This document shows positions 1 to 8,176 of a stretch of 64,000 bases of DNA, in pieces. The translations under genes were made by a program, and so were the position numbers. Position 1 is the first letter of the stretch. Every line of letters starts with the position of its first letter. The stretch comes from Nitrosomonadales bacterium (GTDB taxonomy: Bacteria > Pseudomonadota > Gammaproteobacteria > Burkholderiales > Gallionellaceae), in the NCBI GenBank assembly GCA_016199835.1, contig JACQFX010000010.1, positions 1 through 64,000 of the forward strand. Direction: 5' to 3'. Below the pieces are notes generated by a model that was given only the letters and a program-made list of their open reading frames with translations, made no database searches and had not been told where the DNA came from.

Positions 1-90
1 CCACTGCGCGCATTCCTTCTCCGGGGTAAATGCAGTGAAATTGAGCTACACTTATCCGCAGCCGCCACCCAAACGGCGGTTTAAAGTGCC

Positions 91-133
91 TGGGTAAAAT
101 TCAACGCGCAGGACTGGGTAATTTTAAACGCGC
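91..133. repeat. Tandem 19-bp near-repeat upstream of mutS
   Basis: Two near-identical 19-bp units, TGGGTAAAATTCAACGCGC (91-109) and TGGGTAATTTTAAACGCGC (115-133), are spaced 24 bp apart. A small GC hairpin (62-79) precedes them. Spaced terminal repeats of this kind occur at the ends of some insertion sequences such as the IS21 family, but no transposase is present, so an IS-end remnant is only a guess. The rest of 1-244 shows no convincing gene; a 20-codon ORF starting at 152 is not recognisable. Confidence 0.4.
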
Positions 134-244
134 ACCAACACCAATGAAGCTATGACGGAACGCTACATCCGCTTGCGTGAAATTCCTCAAGTTAATGGCC
201 CGAAATTCAAATAATATTAGACAGCTTTTAGACTATTAGACACT

Positions 245-2845
245 GTGACTAAAGAAATCAAAGAGTTAAGTCATACCCCGATGATGCAGCAATATCTGCG
301 CATCAAGGCCGAGCATGCCGACATGCTGCTGTTCTATCGCATGGGCGATTTCTATGAGTTGTTCCATGACGATGCGGTACGCGTCGCCAGGCTGCTCGAC
401 ATCACGCTGACTCAGCGCGGCGCTTCCAACGGCAACCCGATCAAGATGGCGGGCGTGCCGTATCACGCCGCCGAGCAATATCTGGCACGGCTGGTGAGGA
501 TGGGAGAATCGGTGGCGATCTGCGAACAGATCGGCGACCCAGCCACCAGCAAAGGCCCGGTCGAGCGCAAGGTGGTGCGCATTGTTACGCCCGGCACTGT
601 CACCGATTCGGCGTTGCTGGAAGAGAAGCGCGACAGCCTGTTGCTGGCGTTGCATGAGAGGCAGGGCAGGGTGGGACTGGCGTGGCTCAATCTCGCCTCG
701 GGGAAATTCTTCGTGGCGGAGACGGCTGCTGCGAATCTGCCTGCCGAACTCGAGCGGCTGCAACCTTCCGAGATACTGCTGGAAGAAGGTGTCGCTGCAC
801 CCTATAGCGACGCATCGAACAAGACGTTACCGGCATGGCACTTTGAGCGGGAGGCGGCGCGCCGCGCGTTGTGCCAGCAATTTTCCACACTCGATCTGGC
901 CGGCTTCGGTTGCGACGATTTCACCGTGGGCCTCGAAGCCGCAGGCGCGTTGCTCGGTTACGCCAAACTTACGCAAGGCCAGAGCATCACGCATATACGC
1001 GGCTTGCAGGTATACAGCGCGGATCAGTACGTGCGCATGGACGCGGCGACCCGGCGCAACCTGGAGATCACGCAGACCCTGCGCGGCGAAGCTGCGCCGA
1101 CGCTGCTGTCGCTGCTCGACACTTGCGCCACCAACATGGGCAGCCGTTTGCTTGGGCACTGGCTGCACCATCCGCTGCGCGAGCGCGCCATCCTGCGAGA
1201 CAGGTTGGATGCGGTGGAAAATCTGGGCGAACTGCATCGCGCCGTGCACGACCAACTCAAACCCAGTGTGGATGTGGAACGCATCACCGCGCGCATCGCC
1301 TTGCGCAGTTCGCGCCCGCGCGACCTCTCCGGCCTGCGCGATACGTTGCTGACTTTGCAGCAACTGCAAGCGACTCTTGTAGGTCGGGATTTGTCCCGAC
1401 ATGACAACAATGATGTCGGGATAAATCCCGACCTACCAAACCAGCCGCTCATTGCAGCGTTGGCCGATGGACTGCAAGCCGACGCGCAACTCGTCGCTAC
1501 CCTGCAAACCTCGTTGAAAGCCGAACCCTCGAGCGTCCTGCGCGAAGGCGGCGTGATCGCCGACGGCTTCGACGCCGAACTCGACGAACTGCGCGGCATC
1601 CAGACCAACTGCGGCGACTTCCTGCTGGCGCTTGAAGCACGCGAACGCGCGCGCACCGGCATTGCCAATCTGAAAGTCGAGTACAACCGCGTACACGGTT
1701 TCTACATCGAGGTGAGCATCGCCCAATCCGTCAACGTGCCTGACGACTACCGCCGCCGCCAGACGCTGAAGAACGCCGAGCGCTACATCACGCCGGAACT
1801 GAAAGCCTTCGAGGACAAGGCGCTCTCCGCCAACGACCGCGCACTGGCGCGCGAGAAATTTCTCTACGAGCAACTGCTGGATCAACTCGCGCCGCACATC
1901 CCGCAACTGCAATGCATCGCCGCCGCCATCGCCGAACTCGACGTACTCGCCACCTTTGCCGAGCGCGCCGCCACGCTGAATTTCAGCGCGCCGCAATTCG
2001 TGGATGAGCCTGTGCTGCGTATCGTCAAGGGCCGCCATCCGGTGGTGGAAGCGCAAGTCGAAAACTTCATCGCCAACGACACCGACCTGCAAGACAAGCG
2101 CAAGATGCTGCTGATCACCGGCCCTAACATGGGCGGCAAATCCACCTACATGCGCCAGGTCGCGCTCATCGCGCTGCTCGCGCACTGCGGCAGCTTCGTC
2201 CCGGCGCAGCAAGCCATGATCGGCGAGATCGACCAGATATTCACCCGCATCGGCGCATCGGACGACCTGGCCAGCGGACGTTCCACCTTCATGGTCGAAA
2301 TGACCGAAGCCGCCAACATCCTGCACAACGCCACGGAAAAGAGTCTGGTGCTGGTGGATGAGATCGGGCGCGGTACCTCCACCTTCGATGGCTTGGCATT
2401 GGCTTACGCCATTGCGCGGCATCTGCTGGAAAGCAATCGCAGCTACACCCTGTTCGCCACCCACTACTTCGAACTGACTCGCTTAAATGAAGAATTCCAG
2501 CAACTCGCCAACGTCCACCTGTCCGCCATCGAACACCAGGACAGCATCGTGTTCCTGCATGCGGTGAATGAAGGCGCGGCCAGCCAGAGCTACGGCCTGC
2601 AAGTCGCGGCGCTGGCAGGCGTGCCGAACAGCGTCATCCGCAGCGCAAAGAAACAACTGCGCGTGCTGGAACAGAACAGCGCGGCGCAAAGCCCGCAGGG
2701 AGATTTGTTCGACCACAAGGCGGTGGTTGAACCGGAAGAGCAGGAGGAGCATCCGCTGCTGGCGGCATTGCGCGAGGTGCAGCCGGATGAGATGAGTCCG
2801 AAGGAAGCGTTGGAGAAGATTTATCAGTTGAAGAAGTTTTTGTAG
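245..2845 (+). CDS. mutS: DNA mismatch repair protein MutS
   Basis: Recognises mismatches and small loops and starts methyl-independent or MutL-dependent repair in the cytoplasm. The 866-residue length is normal for MutS-I. The mismatch-contacting Phe-x-Glu lies in GDFYELF (about residues 34-40), the Walker A is GPNMGGKST (about 625) and the Walker B/signature is [13 protein letters not shown] (about 700). Translation starts at GTG 245 without a clear Shine-Dalgarno site. About 19 residues near 379-397 are encoded by a REP-like palindrome (1379-1436) sitting in frame between the core and lever regions. The last 99 bp recur at 3491-3589 beyond a toxin-antitoxin pair. The gene otherwise looks intact. 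Confidence 0.97.
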   Translation: MTKEIKELSHTPMMQQYLRIKAEHADMLLFYRMGDFYELFHDDAVRVARLLDITLTQRGASNGNPIKMAGVPYHAAEQYLARLVRMGESVAICEQIGDPATSKGPVERKVVRIVTPGTVTDSALLEEKRDSLLLALHERQGRVGLAWLNLASGKFFVAETAAANLPAELERLQPSEILLEEGVAAPYSDASNKTLPAWHFEREAARRALCQQFSTLDLAGFGCDDFTVGLEAAGALLGYAKLTQGQSITHIRGLQVYSADQYVRMDAATRRNLEITQTLRGEAAPTLLSLLDTCATNMGSRLLGHWLHHPLRERAILRDRLDAVENLGELHRAVHDQLKPSVDVERITARIALRSSRPRDLSGLRDTLLTLQQLQATLVGRDLSRHDNNDVGINPDLPNQPLIAALADGLQADAQLVATLQTSLKAEPSSVLREGGVIADGFDAELDELRGIQTNCGDFLLALEARERARTGIANLKVEYNRVHGFYIEVSIAQSVNVPDDYRRRQTLKNAERYITPELKAFEDKALSANDRALAREKFLYEQLLDQLAPHIPQLQCIAAAIAELDVLATFAERAATLNFSAPQFVDEPVLRIVKGRHPVVEAQVENFIANDTDLQDKRKMLLITGPNMGGKSTYMRQVALIALLAHCGSFVPAQQAMIGEIDQIFTRIGASDDLASGRSTFMVEMTEAANILHNATEKSLVLVDEIGRGTSTFDGLALAYAIARHLLESNRSYTLFATHYFELTRLNEEFQQLANVHLSAIEHQDSIVFLHAVNEGAASQSYGLQVAALAGVPNSVIRSAKKQLRVLEQNSAAQSPQGDLFDHKAVVEPEEQEEHPLLAALREVQPDEMSPKEALEKIYQLKKFL
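1379..1436. repeat. REP-like palindrome inside mutS
   Basis: A 58-bp inverted repeat with outer arms GTAGGTCGGGAT (1379-1390) and ATCCCGACCTAC (1425-1436) and inner arms GTCCCGACAT / ATGTCGGGAT. It begins exactly on a mutS codon boundary and is read V-G-R-D-L-S-R and onward without a stop. The same family occurs at 2842-2885, 32418-32461, 42551-42575 and 46707-46750. Confidence 0.9.
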
Positions 2846-2885
2846 TGTGGGTTCTACCCACCATGTCGGGCGCAGCCCGACCTAC
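2842..2885. repeat. REP-like palindrome at the mutS stop codon
   Basis: The sequence GTAGTGTGGGTTCTACCCACC is followed by ATGTCGGGC and GCCCGACCTAC. Its leading GTAG supplies the mutS TAG stop (2843-2845). It fills much of the gap before the downstream antitoxin gene and could act as a transcript-end hairpin. Confidence 0.75.
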
Positions 2886-2949
2886 ATCTATTGCAACTGA
2901 CTATCGTCCAGTCTTTATCGTAGAATATCCGGCAACAAAGGAGATCATC

Positions 2950-3180
2950 ATGGGACAAGCACTGCACGCACTGGGCATAGACAGCATGAGCTTCGAAGAC
3001 CGCATCGCCTTGGTGAAAGATATATGGGATTCAATCGCCATCGAAGCCGGGTTGTTGCCCCCCAATACGGCAGAAAAAGCCGAACTTGATCGTCGCCTCG
3101 CCGAGGATGACGCCACACCGGACGACACCGTCGCCTGGGAAACCATCAAAGCCGAAGCCCAAGCACGCTGGCAGCGATAA
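2950..3180 (+). CDS. Antitoxin, addiction-module component family (TIGR02574-like)
   Basis: A 76-residue acidic protein resembling the small addiction-module antitoxins that pair with RelE/ParE toxins. The N-terminal helix region (GIDSMSFEDRIALVKDIWDSI) and the C-terminal ending (AWETIKAEAQARW) are typical. ATG 2950 is chosen over a longer upstream frame because AAGGAG (2938-2943) sits 6 bp before it. The upstream extension is just the translated palindrome. The stop overlaps the toxin start (TAATG), so the two genes are translationally coupled. The pair lies between two copies of the mutS 3' end. Confidence 0.88.
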   Translation: MGQALHALGIDSMSFEDRIALVKDIWDSIAIEAGLLPPNTAEKAELDRRLAEDDATPDDTVAWETIKAEAQARWQR

Positions 3181-3473
3181 TGCGCCAAGTTGTCTTCCGC
3201 AAGCAGGCACGACGAGAGCTTGACGAAGCGGGCGACTGGTATGAGAAAGAACGTGCCGGACTCGGAATGGAATTTCTGGCCGAAATCCAGAACCTTACCC
3301 AGCGCATCGCCAACACACCCGAACAGTTCCCAGCGCTGTACCGCGACGTGCGCAAAGCCGTCGCCCGGCGTTTCCCCTACTGCATCTATTTTCGCGAACG
3401 GAATCAGCGCATCGTCGTGCTGGCCGTATTCCACAGTGCGCGCAATCCGGCGGTGTGGCAGCAACGGGCATGA
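3180..3473 (+). CDS. RelE/ParE-family toxin
   Basis: A 97-residue basic protein of the plasmid-stabilisation RelE/ParE fold. It has the helical start (FRKQARRELDEAGDWYE), the central LAEIQNLTQRIANTPEQFP segment and the strand-rich end (RRFPYCIYFRER, IVVLAVFHSARNP) seen in this family. The family either cleaves ribosome-bound mRNA (RelE) or poisons gyrase (ParE). Sequence alone does not decide which, although this branch is often called ParE-like. ATG 3180 overlaps the antitoxin stop. Seventeen bases after its stop begins the second copy of the mutS 3' end. Confidence 0.9.
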   Translation: MRQVVFRKQARRELDEAGDWYEKERAGLGMEFLAEIQNLTQRIANTPEQFPALYRDVRKAVARRFPYCIYFRERNQRIVVLAVFHSARNPAVWQQRA

Positions 3474-3490
3474 AGAGAAAAAGAACCAGA

Positions 3491-3589
3491 GAGCATCCGT
3501 TGCTGGCGGCGTTGCGCGAAGTGCAGCCGGATGAGATGAGTCCGAAGGAAGCGCTGGAGAAGATTTATCAGTTGAAGAGGCTAATGTAG
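3491..3589 (+). repeat. Duplicate of the mutS 3' end (remnant)
   Basis: This 99-bp stretch aligns without gaps to mutS 2747-2845, with about 8 mismatches. The first four differences all fall on third or synonymous codon positions (CTG/TTG, GCA/GCG, GAG/GAA, TTG/CTG). Only the last four codons change residues. It ends in the equivalent TAG stop. It has no start of its own and is a gene fragment. Confidence 0.92.
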
Positions 3590-3634
3590 GATGCCGTATA
3601 CCGCATCAAAATCAGTTAACCATAAATGGCTAAT

Positions 3635-3736
3635 ATGAAAAAGAGTTTCTCAGAACGAATAGGAATTGAAAAATCATCTCAGCTGCTACAAACAGACAGC
3701 ATGAATGAGGCCCTTCGGTCAAGGATTTACGAAATC
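3635..3736 (+). pseudogene. N-terminal remnant of an AbiJ-like (AbiJ_NTD4) abortive-infection gene
   Basis: About 34 codons starting MKKSFSERIGIEKSSQ and continuing LLQTDSMNEALRSRIYE resemble the short N-terminal domain placed before HEPN-type effectors in AbiJ-family phage-defence proteins (pattern FSER.G...Q..sMd..LRn.lwn). The similarity stops where a palindrome (3748-3767) begins, and no effector domain follows. The frame then runs on through unrelated sequence into the next gene's frame. I read it as a broken defence gene. Confidence 0.6.
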
Positions 3737-3747
3737 AGCCCACGTAG

Positions 3748-3767
3748 GGCGCAATCGTTATTGCGCC
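3748..3767. repeat. Short palindrome GGCGCAAT...ATTGCGCC
   Basis: An 8-bp perfect inverted repeat with a 4-base loop (CGTT), preceded by GTAG as in the longer palindromes. It marks the point where the AbiJ-like reading frame breaks. It may be a second palindrome class of the same genome. Confidence 0.6.
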
Positions 3768-3862
3768 GAATGAGAGTATCCAGCGCGAAGCCTGCCACAC
3801 GCTTGCCCTCACCCCTTCCTCGGTGTAAATTGCCCCATCAGCATCACCAATGGATTCGTAAA

Positions 3863-4114
3863 ATGAGTACCGCCACCCTATCCAGCAACTTCCAGATTTC
3901 CCTGCCCGAGGAGTTGCGTGAAACCATGCATCTCCAACCCGGTCAGGAGTTCGAGTTGATCCCTATGGGTTCGATCATCCAGATGATTCCGAAAAAATCC
4001 GTCGAGGAATTACGCTCTGCAATCGCAGCAGGAATCGCCAGCGGGCAAGGACGCCCAGCCGATGAAGCCTTCGACCGGCTGGAAGCAAAATATCGCAACA
4101 TGACAAAAGAGTAA
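3863..4114 (+). CDS. AbrB/MazE-type antitoxin with ParD-like tail
   Basis: An 83-residue protein. Residues 1-47 form a swapped-hairpin AbrB/SpoVT DNA-binding domain (STATLSSNFQISLPEELRE, LQPGQEFELI). The C-terminal part (LRSAIAAGIASGQGRPADEAF) looks like the toxin-binding tail of ParD antitoxins. ATG 3863 is chosen because the AbrB fold starts there; the long upstream extension contains remnant sequence. The toxin follows after 5 bp. It probably represses its own operon and neutralises the ParE-like toxin. Confidence 0.82.
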   Translation: MSTATLSSNFQISLPEELRETMHLQPGQEFELIPMGSIIQMIPKKSVEELRSAIAAGIASGQGRPADEAFDRLEAKYRNMTKE

Positions 4115-4119
4115 TCAAC

Positions 4120-4422
4120 GTGGCGAGGTATGTTGTTTCACCACTCGCCGAGCAGGATATTGAAGCAATCGGCGATTACATCGAACAAGACAACCCACAC
4201 CGCGCACTCACCTTCATCGCCCAGTTACGCAGCCAGTGCGACAAAATTACATTTTCGCCCAAGGCCTGTCGGCTCAGGCCGGAACTGGGCGAAAACATCC
4301 GATCATTCGCTTACGGAAATTATGTTATTTTCTTTCAGGATGGATTGACCGGCATTTGCATCGTGCGCGTACTGCACGGCGCTATGGACATAGAAGCCAA
4401 GTTTTCCGAGGGGCAACAGTGA
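4120..4422 (+). CDS. ParE-family toxin
   Basis: A 100-residue ParE-like protein. It has the N-terminal helical hairpin (SPLAEQDIEAIGDYIEQDNP), the conserved middle (CRLRPELGENIRSFAYGNYVIFF) and the final strand (IVRVLHGAMDIEAKF). ParE toxins inhibit DNA gyrase. It starts at GTG 4120 close behind the AbrB-like antitoxin, and its TGA overlaps a GTG start of the following HTH gene. It is therefore the middle gene of a three-gene operon. Confidence 0.9.
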   Translation: MARYVVSPLAEQDIEAIGDYIEQDNPHRALTFIAQLRSQCDKITFSPKACRLRPELGENIRSFAYGNYVIFFQDGLTGICIVRVLHGAMDIEAKFSEGQQ

Positions 4423-4757
4423 CATCAAATTCTATGGAAAACACCGTGCGGCACATGGATGAATTGCTGGATTGCATCGGCGCCAACGAATCGCACCGGC
4501 TGATGCCGCTGCTCGATCTCGTAGCCAAAGAGGTCGAGGCTTACGAAGCGAAACATCAAACGCCACCCGAAGCCTCCCCCGCCAGTGTGCTCGCCTATCT
4601 GATGGATGAGCACAAGCTCAAGCAAACCGACCTGGCCGAAGAACTTGGAGGGCAACGCATCGTATCCTCGATACTGAACGGTAAGCGTGAACTCAACACG
4701 CGCCAAGTGAAGGCGCTGACAAAGCGCTTTGGTGTTTCACCCGCAGTGTTTCTGTAA
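4419..4757 (+). CDS. HigA-like HTH antitoxin/regulator
   Basis: An XRE-type helix-turn-helix protein of about 112 residues of the HigA/COG5499 kind. The HTH lies in the C-terminal half (LKQTDLAEELGGQRIVSSIL, then NGKRELNTRQVKALTKRF). The first half (LMPLLDLVAKEVEAYE) is the usual leader helix of this family. GTG 4419 overlaps the toxin stop and has GAGGGG five bases upstream; ATG 4434 is an alternative start. No HigB toxin lies next to it, so it may be a second regulator of the ParE operon or an orphan antitoxin. Confidence 0.82.
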   Translation: MTSNSMENTVRHMDELLDCIGANESHRLMPLLDLVAKEVEAYEAKHQTPPEASPASVLAYLMDEHKLKQTDLAEELGGQRIVSSILNGKRELNTRQVKALTKRFGVSPAVFL

Positions 4758-4796
4758 GTCCGCCCTCTCTGTTCGCTCAGCTAAGGAGCCCACAAA

Positions 4797-5483
4797 ATGC
4801 CCGACCGTTACTTCACCAAACAAACCTTCGCCTTCCTCTCCACCCTCGCCGCGAACAACAACCGCGAGTGGTTCGAGGAACATAAGCAGGAGTATGAAGA
4901 TTGCGTGCGCACGCCTGCGCTGGATTTCATCGCTGACATGGCGAACGAGCTACCCGCGATCTCGAAACATTTTCGCGCGCTGCCGAAAAAAGTGGGTGGC
5001 TCGTTGATGCGCGTGCAGCGCGATACGCGCTTCAGCAAGGACAAGACGCCATACAAGACCAACATCGGCATCCAGTTCCGCCATGAGGTGGGCAAGGACA
5101 TCCATGCGCCGGGGTACTACGTGCATATCGAACCGGGAGATTGCTTCGTCGGCATCGGGTTGTGGCATCCCGATGCGGATGCGTTGTTCAGGATACGTGA
5201 GGGCATCGTGAAGAACGACGAGGCCTGGGTGCTGGCGCGCGACGACAAGGATTTCCGCAAGCATTTTGAGCTCGTCGGCGATGTGCTCGCCAATGCGCCG
5301 CGCGGATTCGCCAAGGATCATCCGCTGGTGGAGGATCTGAAGTTCAAGGACTTCATCGGCCTCGCAAAAATGAGCGATGCGCAGGTGACGGCCAAGGATT
5401 TTCGCGAGCAGGTGGTGGCGCGGTTCAAACAGGCTGCGCCTTATATGGGCTTTCTGTGCAAGGCGCTGGAGTTGCGGTTTTAG
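4797..5483 (+). CDS. DUF2461 family protein
   Basis: A 228-residue soluble protein of the DUF2461/TIGR02453 family, function unknown. Family hallmarks are the start (YFTKQTFAFLSTLAANNNREWF), the central MRVQRDTRFSKDKTPYKTN and the PGYYVHIEPGDCFVGIGLW segment. The length is full. AAGGAG lies 7 bases before ATG 4797. It stands alone between the toxin-antitoxin region and a convergent diguanylate cyclase gene. Confidence 0.9.
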   Translation: MPDRYFTKQTFAFLSTLAANNNREWFEEHKQEYEDCVRTPALDFIADMANELPAISKHFRALPKKVGGSLMRVQRDTRFSKDKTPYKTNIGIQFRHEVGKDIHAPGYYVHIEPGDCFVGIGLWHPDADALFRIREGIVKNDEAWVLARDDKDFRKHFELVGDVLANAPRGFAKDHPLVEDLKFKDFIGLAKMSDAQVTAKDFREQVVARFKQAAPYMGFLCKALELRF

Positions 5484-5539
5484 AGAAAAATCCACAACGT
5501 CGATCCCCGCTTTTCATGGTCACTTGCGAAGCATGCAGG

Positions 5540-7309
5540 CTACGCCATGCCTGGTTTGAAGTATTGGAAATTGTTCCGGCCATTTTCCTTGGCAAAATAC
5601 ATGGCGCTGTCACTGTGCTTGAGCAGGGTTTCCATATTGGTGCCGTCATTCGGGAATATGGCGATGCCTATGCTGGCTGATATGTTCAGTTCGTTCCCCA
5701 TGATCTGATAAGGAGCAGTCAGAGCATCCAGCAGCTTCTGCGCCAGCATCCCGGCATCTTCGATATGCGCGATGTCGTCCAGCAGGATGATGAATTCGTC
5801 CCCGCCGTGGCGCGACACGGTATCCACCTCGCGTACCGCGGCAAGCAGCCGCCTGGTCACTTCTATCAGCAATAGATCGCCGACCTTGTGCCCGAGTGTG
5901 TCATTGATGATCTTGAACTTATCCAGATCGATGAACATGATTGCCGTCTTGATGTTGCTGCGATGGCAATGGGCCAGCACGGCATGGAATCGATCCTCCA
6001 GCAAGTAGCGGTTGGGCAGGCCGGTCAGCGCATCATGATTGGCCATGTGCGTCATCTCATGTTCGGCCTGCTTGCGCTCTGTGATGTCGATCCGGATCGA
6101 GATGTAACGGACGGTATGTCCTTCCTTGTCCTTGAGCGGAACGATGGTGGAATCCACCCAGTACAGCTCGCCGGATTTTGCGCGGTTGCAGACTTCGCCG
6201 CGCCATATCTCTCCTCGCGCAATGGCGTGCCACATTTCGGTAAAGAAGCCTTTGGGGTGGTGCCCGGAATTCACGATGCGGTGATTTTGACCAAGTAACC
6301 CTTCTTCGCTGTAGCCGCTGACTTTACAGAATTTCTGATTGACCTGGACGATGCACCCGGCGGGATCGGTGACCGAAACGATGGCATGTTGATCTATCGC
6401 TTGAAGATAGGCGGAAAGCTCACTGAACGCACGCTCGACATCCGCTTTGGCGAGTAATAGCTCTTTTGCATCTTGCGTTTCCTTTTCCGACCTGCGCAGT
6501 TCACGTGCAACCTCCTGCAGGCTGGTTTCCTGCTGCGTCAATTTGCGGCTGAACCAGATCGTCAGGATAATGCCGGCGAACAGGATGCCGAAGATCAAGG
6601 AACTGGTTTTTTTCACCTGCGCTGCAGCTATATTCTCAACTCCGTCCAGCGGAATGGTGATGGACAAGGCGCCCATCAACTGTCCCTGTTTCCATTGTTT
6701 GCCGACAGGGACATGATCAGACAGACGGCGCGCAACGATCTCCGGTGTGCTTTCGTAATGATTGTGGCAGGCCACACAGGAAGGCTGGGATGCCGCATCC
6801 GGACTCAGATAGCGCAACACCTTGCGTCCGCCCTGTTGCTCGAAGCGCCATACGGGTTTCCATGCGATCTGACCGGAAGGCTCCGCCTGATCTTGCTGTT
6901 CGATCTGCGGCCAGGCCCAGCGCAGGAAATCGTCATTGACCCCCTGATCTGCCGCGAGATTCCATTTGCTTACCAATTTGTAATGGAACAGTTCTGCGGT
7001 ATTCGTTGTTGATGCCTGGCTGAGCATCTTCAGGAACTGAGCGGGGATGGGCACGTAGCCCTTCATATGCAGATAATCCACGTTCGGGCCGAACCCGTCC
7101 TGGCGAAGTTTCTCGGCAACCTCTTTTGCATAGACGGAACGGGCGGTGGTGGCCTGCGTAACAGCAATCCTGGCGAAAGCAACGGCCTGGTCCTCGACGG
7201 CTTCCTTGAGCGCCTGCTTGACGATAACGTAGGCGAACACTCCAGTGCATAAAAATACGCCCAGCAAGGATATAAGCAAAATTTTGCGTTGTGGCTTGTT
7301 GCGTTCCAT
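5540..7309 (-). CDS. DUF3365 heme-sensor diguanylate cyclase (PAS-GGDEF)
   Basis: A 589-residue membrane sensor that would make c-di-GMP. Order: an N-terminal membrane helix (ILLISLLGVFLCTGVFAYVI), a periplasmic DUF3365 domain with a c-type heme motif CVACH near residue 180, a second membrane helix (LIFGILFAGIILTIW), a coiled coil, a PAS/PAC module and a GGDEF domain with intact RHGGDEF. The start at 7309 (MERNKPQ) removes 16 residues with no ribosome site. The heme and PAS domains suggest control by redox state or a gas. It ends convergently with the DUF2461 gene. Confidence 0.9.
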   Translation of the reverse strand: MERNKPQRKILLISLLGVFLCTGVFAYVIVKQALKEAVEDQAVAFARIAVTQATTARSVYAKEVAEKLRQDGFGPNVDYLHMKGYVPIPAQFLKMLSQASTTNTAELFHYKLVSKWNLAADQGVNDDFLRWAWPQIEQQDQAEPSGQIAWKPVWRFEQQGGRKVLRYLSPDAASQPSCVACHNHYESTPEIVARRLSDHVPVGKQWKQGQLMGALSITIPLDGVENIAAAQVKKTSSLIFGILFAGIILTIWFSRKLTQQETSLQEVARELRRSEKETQDAKELLLAKADVERAFSELSAYLQAIDQHAIVSVTDPAGCIVQVNQKFCKVSGYSEEGLLGQNHRIVNSGHHPKGFFTEMWHAIARGEIWRGEVCNRAKSGELYWVDSTIVPLKDKEGHTVRYISIRIDITERKQAEHEMTHMANHDALTGLPNRYLLEDRFHAVLAHCHRSNIKTAIMFIDLDKFKIINDTLGHKVGDLLLIEVTRRLLAAVREVDTVSRHGGDEFIILLDDIAHIEDAGMLAQKLLDALTAPYQIMGNELNISASIGIAIFPNDGTNMETLLKHSDSAMYFAKENGRNNFQYFKPGMA

Positions 7310-7536
7310 TAGCCTGTCTTCTTCAGGGGCCAGCCTATTCGTGTGAAGTCCCGGCATCGTAATTCATGCGGCGCGCAATATTGCCACCTTTTTCCGGGCG
7401 AGCCAATGGCCTGATATGTATATTCTGACGCCCCTGTTCTTTGCCGCCGACGGTATGGTGTACCGGGAATGGCATTCGGAGGGCGCGCCAGGCATCGCAA
7501 CGGTGTGTTGCGTTTGTCGTCGCCCTGTTGATGTGC

Positions 7537-7992
7537 CTATTGGTGTGTAACGCGTGTATCCCCGCCGCTTTGCATGATGCGCACCTTGTCGCCGGGCTGG
7601 AATTTTTCGTCGCCGCCTTGTACCACGGAGATGAGGCGCCCGCTTTCCAGGCGTATGGTGACTTCCACGCCATTCTCGCGCGTGAGTCCTTCTTCCGCAG
7701 CCGCGCCTGCCACGCCGCCGACCACTGCGCCGACCACCGACCCGATAGCACTGCCTTTGCCTTGTCCGGCAGAGCTTCCGGCTATGGCGCCGACTACGGC
7801 TCCGGCTCCGGTGCCGATGTCGGATTTTGTGCCCTCAATCCTGATGGGGCGCGATCCTTCAACCGTGCCCAGCAGGACGGTTTGCACCCTGCGCGCTTCG
7901 TCGCGCGAATATACGTCGCCGGATTTGCTGCTCGCGCAGCCTCCGATGATGATCACGGTTCCCAGTATCAGTAATAAATTTCTTGTTTTCAT
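7537..7992 (-). CDS. SlyB-like glycine-zipper outer-membrane lipoprotein
   Basis: A 151-residue lipoprotein. A signal sequence (MKTRNLLLILGTVIIIGGC) ends in a lipobox with Cys about residue 19. The middle has a glycine-zipper pair (GAGAVVGAIAGSSAGQGKG, GSVVGAVVGGVAG) as in SlyB/Pcp proteins, and the C-terminal part is strand-rich. GGAGAC lies just before ATG 7992, so the 28 upstream codons are left out. SlyB family members stabilise the outer membrane under stress. The region 7310-7536 downstream holds no recognisable gene. Confidence 0.88.
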   Translation of the reverse strand: MKTRNLLLILGTVIIIGGCASSKSGDVYSRDEARRVQTVLLGTVEGSRPIRIEGTKSDIGTGAGAVVGAIAGSSAGQGKGSAIGSVVGAVVGGVAGAAAEEGLTRENGVEVTIRLESGRLISVVQGGDEKFQPGDKVRIMQSGGDTRVTHQ

Positions 7993-8176
7993 GACGATGT
8001 CTCCTTGGCTGTGTAGGTGAGTGCCGATATTAGGTTGCCACGCAACGATTTTGTTCCGATACGGGCGGTGAATCAAGAGTGCCGCCGGTTCCGGCCGGAG
8101 CCATATACATCCCTGTGTTCGGTTGAGGAGTTGGCGATTGCTGGTGCGCGTAAGCTCGCACCAGCACGGAGTGTGT

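Noticed and set aside
1-244. Insertion-sequence end upstream of mutS
   Set aside because: The spaced near-repeats fit, but no transposase remnant or target duplication is visible, so it is listed only as a repeat.
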